Made by a program: the position numbers and the translations under genes. From contig SOKG01000155.1 of the NCBI GenBank assembly GCA_004376205.1, forward strand, positions 1-10,064: 10,064 nt of DNA, in the 5' to 3' direction. This stretch comes from Dehalococcoidia bacterium. Lineage in GTDB: Bacteria > Chloroflexota > Dehalococcoidia > SZUA-161. Under the pieces are notes generated by a model. The model saw nothing but the letters and a program-made list of their open reading frames with translations, was not told the origin of the DNA and ran no database searches. Below, one piece after another: positions 5,813-10,064 of this stretch (position 1 is its first letter; each line of letters opens with the position of its first letter).

Positions 5813-7219
5813 ATGACCGGCATCGCTTCTTATGGGGCTTACGTACCCCTTTGGCGGCTGAGTCGGGAGGCGATAATGAAGGGGTTGCGTGGCGAGAAGG
5901 CTATCCGCAATTTCGATGAGGATAGTACCACCATGGCGGTGGCAGCCGCAATCGATTGCCTAAAGGGCCGGAGTAGGGAGGCGATAGACGGCTTGCTGTT
6001 CGCATCAACGACTGCACCCTATAAGGAAAAGCAGATCGCAACTACAATAGCTGCAGCTGTCGATCTGCGGCGTGACATTATTACCGCCGACTTCTGCAAT
6101 TCTTTGAGGTCTGGAACCACTGCCTTGAGGGCAGCGCTAGATGCTGTGAAGGCCGGGTCAGCGAAACAAGTGCTTGTGGTGGCGGCTGATTGCCGCATGG
6201 GGGCTCCAGGGACCGGTTTTGAGCAAAACTGCGGTGATGGCGCTGCAGCGCTGCTTATCGGGGACTCAGATGTGGCCGTCAACATAGAAGCCTGGCATTC
6301 CATATCCAACGAGCTTCACGATATCTGGCGAAGAGATGACGATGACTTCATCCGATCTTGGGAGGATCGGTTTGTCTATTCCATGGGCTATGCGGACACG
6401 GTGACAGAGACTGTCTCTGCGCTGCTGCAAGAATGTGGTCTTGGCCCCAATGATTTCACTAAGACAATTTTCGCAGCTCCCACCGCAAGGGTGCACGGTG
6501 AAATCTCGAGAAGGCTGGGGCTTGATCCCAAAACACAAGTCCAGGATCACCTATTTGATGTAATGGGCAATACAGGTGCTGCCTATCCGTTGATGCTGCT
6601 GGTGGCAGCATTGGAGGAGACGAAACCGGGGGATTGCTTGCTGCTTACCAGCTATGGCAATGGCAGTGATGCCTCAGTGCTCAGGGTGACCGACCAGATA
6701 GAGAAGATTAGGGACCGACGAGGCATGAAGGGTCATCTGGCAACAAAGAGGATTGTCGATGACTATCGAATATACCTGCAGTGGCGAGAATTGCTGACAT
6801 TCGAGGCACAGCCAACCCCTCCAGGAGGGTACATATCCTCATCTGCGCAGTGGAGGGATCGTAGCCAGATATTCCCCCTACATGGCCTGAAATGTCGGGC
6901 CTGTGGCGGTATCCACTATCCGCCGCAAAGAGTATGTCCCAGATGTCGGACGAAGGACCAGTTCGACGAGGTGAGGCTATCCGACAAAAGGGGCAAAATA
7001 TACACCTTCAGCGCGGACAACCTGTGCAGTAGGCGCGAGGCACCTCGGGTGACTGCAATCATCGATTTTGAGGGTGGGGGGCGCATGGCAACCATGATGA
7101 CTGACAGAGTGCTCGAGGAGATAGAGGTGGGGATGTCGGTGGAGCTGAGCTTCAGGAAATTGGCCTCTCAGGACGGGGTACACAACTATTTCTGGAAATC
7201 GATACCGCTGAGGGGTTAA
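5813..7219 (+). CDS. HMG-CoA synthase-like domain fused to zinc-ribbon/OB-fold DUF35 domain
   Basis: The gene encodes 468 residues. Residues 1-295 have the thiolase-like fold of HMG-CoA synthase/KAS III. Residues about 350-465 are a DUF35 domain: zinc-ribbon cysteines C361, C364, C375, C378, then an OB-fold (GKIYTFSADN onward). In archaea, HMG-CoA synthase, thiolase and DUF35 form a complex in which DUF35 helps share the CoA site. Here two parts are fused and the thiolase gene follows 28 bp later. By motif comparison the synthase catalytic positions are replaced: Glu of the SESHPY motif is T66, the Cys before KAGT is L98 (a cysteine sits at 95 instead), and His of FHQP is A221 (FAAP). N253 of GNT is kept. 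HMG-CoA synthesis is therefore unlikely; a scaffold role or altered CoA chemistry is more plausible. AAGGAGG five bases upstream fixes the start. Confidence 0.9.
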   Translation: MTGIASYGAYVPLWRLSREAIMKGLRGEKAIRNFDEDSTTMAVAAAIDCLKGRSREAIDGLLFASTTAPYKEKQIATTIAAAVDLRRDIITADFCNSLRSGTTALRAALDAVKAGSAKQVLVVAADCRMGAPGTGFEQNCGDGAAALLIGDSDVAVNIEAWHSISNELHDIWRRDDDDFIRSWEDRFVYSMGYADTVTETVSALLQECGLGPNDFTKTIFAAPTARVHGEISRRLGLDPKTQVQDHLFDVMGNTGAAYPLMLLVAALEETKPGDCLLLTSYGNGSDASVLRVTDQIEKIRDRRGMKGHLATKRIVDDYRIYLQWRELLTFEAQPTPPGGYISSSAQWRDRSQIFPLHGLKCRACGGIHYPPQRVCPRCRTKDQFDEVRLSDKRGKIYTFSADNLCSRREAPRVTAIIDFEGGGRMATMMTDRVLEEIEVGMSVELSFRKLASQDGVHNYFWKSIPLRG

Positions 7220-7247
7220 ACCGATAGCAGAAGAGGAGAAAAAAGCA

Positions 7248-8441
7248 ATGCCGGGTATTAAAGATAGAGTTGCTGTAGTAGGCATGGGCTGTACAAGGTT
7301 CGGGGAGCTCTGGGATAAGAGCGATCAGGATCTGATGGTGGAGTCGTGCCATGAAGCTTTGGCGGATGCAGGGATTGAGCTTAAAGAGATTCAGGCAGCC
7401 TGGTTGGGCATACAGGGCGCAGAGACAGGCTGCTCAGGGGTAAGGCTGGCTCGGGCTCTGAAAACGGATTATATACCTGTCACCAGGGTGGAGAACTACT
7501 GTGCCACAGGGATCGAAGCCTTTAGGGGTGCCGCTTATGCTGTGGCTGCTGGGATATATGATATTGCGCTGGCCTGCGGCGTGGAAAAGCTAAAGGACTC
7601 GGGGGCCACTGGGATTACTCAAACGGGAGGCGAGCCGCAGTTTGGCAGTTGGGTGTGGGCGCCAATTGTGGCGCCGGCTAGATTCGCCCTCTCTGCCACC
7701 AGGTATTTCCACACCTATGGCTTGAGCCCAGAGGAGGGTAAGCGGCTCTTGGCCAGGATCGCAGTCAAGAACCACCACAACGGCAGTCTGAATCACAGGG
7801 CTCATTTCCAGCGGGAGATAACCATAGAGCAGGCGATGAATGCCCCGATAATCGCCTGGCCGTTGGGGCTTTACGATTGCTGTGCGGTGAGCGATGGCTC
7901 GGCAGCGGCGATTATCACCCGGCCTGATATCGCCAAGAATATCAGGGATGACTATATCCTGGTTAAAGGGTTAGCCATATCCTGTGGAGCAGGACCACAG
8001 GGGGTAATAGCGGATGACTACGATTACCTCCACGTTGATGAGATTGTGCGCTCTGGCCAGGTGGCCTACGAAGAGGCCGGCATAAAGGATCCCCGCAAGG
8101 AAGTCGACATTGCCGAGATACACGATTGCTTCACTATCACCGAGGTTTTGATCTGTGAGGACCTTGGTTTCACTCCCAGGGGCAAATACAGGGAGGATAT
8201 CGAGGCTGGCACCTTCGACTTGGGAGGGGAGGTGGCGGTCAACGCCGATGGTGGCTTGAAGTGCTTCGGACATCCTGTAGGCGCCAGCGGGATCAGGATG
8301 ATCTTCGAGTCGTACCTCCAGCTTCAGGGGAAAGCGGGTCCCCGGCAGTTGAAAAATCCCAGGATCGGCGTGGCTCAGAACTATGGTGGTCTTCCCGGTG
8401 GCGGCGTTTCCGGAGTAGCCATCGTGGGATGCAGGGATTGA
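7248..8441 (+). CDS. SCP2-type thiolase (acetyl-CoA acetyltransferase-like)
   Basis: The gene encodes a 397-residue condensing enzyme of the SCP2/CT-thiolase group, which makes or breaks 3-ketoacyl-CoA bonds. Motifs in order: VAVVGMGCTRFGE near the N-terminus, nucleophile C85 in ENYCATG, HDCF at 292-295, NADGGLKCFGHPVGASG (332-348, H342), and a glycine-rich C-terminal loop GGLPGGGVSG where classical thiolases have a second catalytic cysteine. The HDCF cysteine (C294) replaces that residue, as is normal for this group, so the active site looks complete. GAGGAG nine bases before the ATG supports the start. It is the second gene of an operon with the HMGCS-DUF35 fusion, which is its likely physical partner. 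Thiolases of this class with DUF35 partners act in isoprenoid synthesis in archaea and in side-chain or aromatic acid degradation in bacteria; the substrate here is unknown. Confidence 0.92.
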   Translation: MPGIKDRVAVVGMGCTRFGELWDKSDQDLMVESCHEALADAGIELKEIQAAWLGIQGAETGCSGVRLARALKTDYIPVTRVENYCATGIEAFRGAAYAVAAGIYDIALACGVEKLKDSGATGITQTGGEPQFGSWVWAPIVAPARFALSATRYFHTYGLSPEEGKRLLARIAVKNHHNGSLNHRAHFQREITIEQAMNAPIIAWPLGLYDCCAVSDGSAAAIITRPDIAKNIRDDYILVKGLAISCGAGPQGVIADDYDYLHVDEIVRSGQVAYEEAGIKDPRKEVDIAEIHDCFTITEVLICEDLGFTPRGKYREDIEAGTFDLGGEVAVNADGGLKCFGHPVGASGIRMIFESYLQLQGKAGPRQLKNPRIGVAQNYGGLPGGGVSGVAIVGCRD

Positions 8442-8488
8442 GCCTGAAGCAAGCATTTGCTGGGGAGAGGTGAAGGCGGGCATACCAG

Positions 8489-8504
8489 TAGAATATTTGT
8501 TCTA
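8489..8504. promoter_or_regulatory. Candidate operator palindrome upstream of smpB
   Basis: TAGAA and TTCTA form inverted arms around six bases. The 14-bp core AGAATATTTGTTCT (8490-8503) matches the palindrome at 9714-9727 in 12 of 14 positions. It lies directly upstream of the smpB promoters. A shared regulator is plausible; the GAAC-N4-GTTC-like form recalls Gram-positive LexA boxes, but the smpB copy has one mismatch to that core. Confidence 0.4.
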
Positions 8505-8506
8505 AC

Positions 8507-8535
8507 TTGATATAATGCTCCTGATTTGCTATACT
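8507..8535 (+). promoter_or_regulatory. smpB promoter region with two overlapping -10 elements
   Basis: TTGATA (8507-8512) and TATACT (8530-8535) are 17 bp apart, with TG one base before the -10 (extended form). Transcription would start at about 8541-8543, on or next to the smpB ATG. A second possible start site uses the extended -10 TGATATAAT (8508-8516), giving an 18-base leader from about 8523. Neither leader holds a Shine-Dalgarno sequence. Confidence 0.6.
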
Positions 8536-8540
8536 AAACA

Positions 8541-9014
8541 ATGGCTCAGAAAACGATCGCCGTTAACCGCAAGGCGTATCACGATTATCACATTGAGGAG
8601 AGCATTGAGGCTGGGCTGGTCCTGACGGGCACTGAGATAAAGTCCATCAGGGCAGGAGGGGTAAATCTTCGTGATGCCTACGCCAGATCGGAAAAGGGTG
8701 AATTGTGGCTGCTGGGCGCTCATATTGCCCAGTATCCGGGGGGTAATAGATACAACCACGAGCCGAAAAGGCCGCGGAAATTGCTGCTGCATCGTAGACA
8801 GATAGCGGAACTCAGCGGTGCGGTAATGAGGAAGGGGCTCACCATAGTGCCCCTGAAGTTGTACCTTAAAAAGGGAATGGCCAAGGTGGAGCTGGGACTT
8901 GTCAGGGGCAAGAAAGTCTACGATAAGCGTGAGGCACTAGCTCTGCGCGATGCCCAGCGCCAGATAGAGCGCGCGTTCAGCCAGCGTACCCCAGATGAAG
9001 GCAAGAAGCGCTAG
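8541..9014 (+). CDS. smpB: SsrA-binding protein SmpB
   Basis: The gene encodes the 157-residue partner of tmRNA, which delivers it to stalled ribosomes in trans-translation. Family motifs are complete: NRKAYHDY (9-16), EAGLVLTGTEIKSIR (23-37), the tmRNA-contact region around YNHEPKRPRKLL (71-82), and GLVRGKKVYDKRE (119-131) leading into the basic C-terminal tail that sits in the mRNA channel. The ATG is right because the conserved N-terminus follows at once, yet the bases before it (ATACTAAACA) contain no Shine-Dalgarno, and the best promoter places the RNA start at the ATG. Leaderless or SD-independent translation is therefore likely. ssrA begins 22 bp after the stop, so the two are probably cotranscribed. 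Confidence 0.97.
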   Translation: MAQKTIAVNRKAYHDYHIEESIEAGLVLTGTEIKSIRAGGVNLRDAYARSEKGELWLLGAHIAQYPGGNRYNHEPKRPRKLLLHRRQIAELSGAVMRKGLTIVPLKLYLKKGMAKVELGLVRGKKVYDKREALALRDAQRQIERAFSQRTPDEGKKR

Positions 9015-9018
9015 CAGC

Positions 9019-9034
9019 TTCTTTACATAAAGAA
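9019..9034 (+). other. Short hairpin just before the tmRNA 5' end
   Basis: TTCTTT (9019-9024) and AAAGAA (9029-9034) pair perfectly over six bases with an ACAT loop, two bases before the mature tmRNA 5' end at 9037. No convincing separate ssrA promoter is visible in the 22-bp gap, so this A/U stem may take part in processing of an smpB-ssrA precursor. Confidence 0.35.
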
Positions 9035-9036
9035 AT

Positions 9037-9391
9037 GGGGACGTGCGGTTCGACAGGGGGGTTTGATTCCGGAGTTGCAAGTCGAGGTGCCATCAACCTC
9101 GTAAATCAGGTGGCAAAAAAACAACTGGCGAACGCGAATACGCACTGGCAGCCTAAATAAAGGGCAGCCACGTCCATCTCAACCTCTCCTCGAAGGGTGA
9201 GAATTGGGCGCCGAAAAGTCGAGGTGCAGCGACCCCGATGCCGGTAAGGGTCGCCCAAGATAAATCGGCTGGCTCTGCCGTACCTGGTCAGCGGAGGACG
9301 GTTGAGTGAGAACAAACGGCTGACTAAGCTTGTAGATACTCTGGATGGGATTCTTCTGGACGGGGAGTTCGACTCTCCCCCGTCTCCACCA
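9037..9391 (+). ncRNA. ssrA: Transfer-messenger RNA (tmRNA)
   Basis: This 355-base one-piece tmRNA rescues stalled ribosomes with SmpB. The 5' end GGGGACG pairs with CGTCTCC at 9381-9387 (one G-U pair), followed by A and an encoded CCA (9389-9391). The tRNA-like part shows the GGTTCGAC motif near the 5' end and a T arm GGGGAGTTCGACTCTCCCC (9362-9380). A hairpin CGAGGT/ACCTCG (9083-9101) fits pseudoknot 1, just before the reading frame. The tag is read as GGC GAA CGC GAA TAC GCA CTG GCA GCC then TAA (9127-9156): GEREYALAA. The Gly resume codon is chosen because the GERE start resembles the Dehalococcoides tag as I recall it, and because an A stands four bases before it. The ALAA end is the usual protease signal. 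A terminator follows. Confidence 0.96.
9127..9156 (+). other. tmRNA tag reading frame (GEREYALAA, stop TAA)
   Basis: Nine codons in frame with the ALAA degron end at TAA (9154-9156); a second TAA follows one base later. The stop and ALAA end are certain; the resume codon GGC at 9127-9129 is inferred. The same frame stays open further upstream (KKTT before the glycine), so a longer tag cannot be fully excluded. Confidence 0.8.
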
Positions 9392-9401
9392 ATGAAAAAT
9401 C

Positions 9402-9436
9402 AAGGCCTCTCTGTGTTGCAAGAGAGGCCTTTTGTT
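9402..9436 (+). terminator. Rho-independent terminator after ssrA
   Basis: An 11-bp perfect stem, AAGGCCTCTCT (9402-9412) with AGAGAGGCCTT (9421-9431), and an eight-base loop are followed by a short U-rich run (TTGTT). It begins ten bases after the CCA end and closes the smpB-ssrA unit. Confidence 0.9.
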
Positions 9437-9883
9437 ATCCGGGGGAGGGGACACCGGGCAAACGGCTAGCAGAAGTCCAAACAGGTTTCTCAAAACCATA
9501 TAGTTGGGACTGCATCGTTGAACAACTCTGGGGTGCTCGTAACACACGTTTAGTCCAGCAGTCCCTCATCGCTGCCAACTGTCCAAAATACTGCGTGCAG
9601 ACTGCATTTGCGGACTGGCGATGGCGTGCCCAGAAGCCCCTAGGTTGAAGCGAAAATACAGTCCTGCGAATGTTCCAGTCCGTCATAAAAGACCCTCAGT
9701 AGAATTGCCTATGAGAACATGTGTTCTGTAGATAAACGAGTGGTTTGTGTATTGAGTGCCCGGACGGTGGGAGGCTGCCGGGAGGCTGTACCTGGGGCTC
9801 AGGGATATTGTTGTGCACTTAGGGTGGATAAAACGCCCAGATTTTGATCTCAGGGCCTTGCTAGTTCAAGGAGCGACAATCCA
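9437..9883. other. Gene-poor intergenic region with repeated GGACTG/CAGTCC motifs
   Basis: I see no convincing protein gene here; the reading frames on the minus strand are short, run across the terminator or tmRNA, and look unlike proteins. GGACTG/CAGTCC sites occur at 9507, 9559, 9612, 9659 and 9676. They form two 8-bp inverted repeats (9506-9513 with 9558-9565; 9611-9618 with 9675-9682), so a structured RNA or a set of protein sites is possible. Further on lie a palindrome (9714-9727) and a 9-bp tandem repeat, GGGAGGCTG at 9769-9777 and 9780-9788. Confidence 0.5.
9705..9734 (+). promoter_or_regulatory. Possible promoter with palindromic operator in its spacer
   Basis: TTGCCT (9705-9710) and TAGATA (9729-9734) are 18 bp apart. 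The palindrome AGAACATGTGTTCT (9714-9727; arms AGAACA/TGTTCT, core GAAC-N4-GTTC) fills the spacer, the position of a classical repressor site. It resembles Gram-positive SOS boxes and the site before smpB. The -10 match is weak and the leader to the next gene would be about 145 bases. Confidence 0.35.
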
Positions 9884-10064
9884 ATGTCAGCGGCGGATGG
9901 TGGAGCGGTGGCAAGCAGTTGGCTGAGCTTTGATGCCGTGGATGGAATTGTTCGTTTCGGCCGGGGCCTTTCGGGGAGTAGATTGCAGCAGCTGCTCCGG
10001 GACACATTGTATTCTCATGATGCGTTGGTGGACCGCCTAGGAAACCTCTTTCTAGGGACCTTTT
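9884..10064 (+). CDS. Partial coding region, unknown function (runs off window)
   Basis: From ATG at 9884 a frame stays open for 60 codons to the window edge. AAGGAG at 9868-9873, ten bases upstream, is a good ribosome site. The visible part begins MSAADGGAVASSWLSFDAV and continues with a mixed hydrophobic and charged stretch (GLSGSRLQQLLRDTLYSHD, then ALVDRLGNLFLGTF). There is no signal peptide or membrane helix. I do not recognise the family. The C-terminal part is missing only because the window ends. Gene status rests on the ribosome site and the open frame. Confidence 0.55.
   Translation, partial: MSAADGGAVASSWLSFDAVDGIVRFGRGLSGSRLQQLLRDTLYSHDALVDRLGNLFLGTF

Noticed and set aside
8448..8461. 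Hairpin AGCAA/TTGCT after the thiolase gene as a terminator
   Set aside because: Five-base stem with no U tract; too weak to call.
9179..9686. Minus-strand open frames of 122 and 83 residues across ssrA, its terminator and the gap
   Set aside because: They overlap the tmRNA and the terminator, have no ribosome site I could support, and the proteins look like random translation rich in Ser, Pro, Arg and Cys.
4449..9923. Shared 13-base string AGCAGTTGGCTGA (near 4449 and 9911)
   Set aside because: Isolated short match with differing flanks; compatible with chance in 10 kb.

Overview
The window looks like chromosomal DNA of an uncultured bacterium of the Dehalococcoidia/Chloroflexota type. The pointers are a one-piece tmRNA whose predicted tag (GEREYALAA) resembles the Gly-initiated tag I recall for Dehalococcoides, a DUF35 fusion protein plus thiolase of a kind common in that group, and paired KTN potassium-gating proteins. 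This placement is inference from gene content; no phylogeny could be run.

Layout. Positions 1-1227 appear to be the end of an integrated element: a TTG-started tyrosine recombinase (198-1127, minus) points away from a complete tRNA-Arg(UCU) gene (1227-1303, minus). A 19-bp degenerate piece of the same tRNA lies between them. Facing right from 1383 is a promoter for a four-gene row: a UspA-like protein (GTG start at 1463), a KTN-only protein, a full KTN+RCK_C protein, and prephenate dehydratase pheA. No TrkH/KtrB channel subunit is present. Positions 3853-5679 are on the minus strand: two small overlapping membrane-protein genes (one YtxH-like), then an S41 C-terminal processing peptidase. Divergent promoters at 5710-5774 separate the peptidase from a two-gene operon on the plus strand: an HMG-CoA-synthase-like domain fused to a zinc-ribbon/OB-fold DUF35 domain, and an SCP2-type thiolase. 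Then comes the trans-translation pair smpB and ssrA (tmRNA, 9037-9391), closed by a strong terminator. A gene-poor stretch of about 450 bp follows, and a coding region starting at 9884 runs off the right edge.

How the genes work together. smpB and ssrA form the ribosome-rescue system and are probably cotranscribed. The HMGCS-DUF35 protein and the thiolase supply the three parts known from the archaeal thiolase/HMGCS/DUF35 complex. However, the synthase part lacks the canonical Glu, Cys and His at the expected motif positions, so it is more likely a scaffold or an altered-activity partner of the thiolase than a real HMG-CoA synthase. The Usp and two KTN proteins look like nucleotide-sensing regulatory subunits for an ion transporter encoded elsewhere.

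Most notable observations: the apparently inactive synthase domain; smpB with no Shine-Dalgarno and a promoter placing transcription start almost on the ATG; a 14-bp near-identical palindrome in front of smpB and in the gap after ssrA; and a 14-bp perfect inverted repeat bracketing the integrase start codon.
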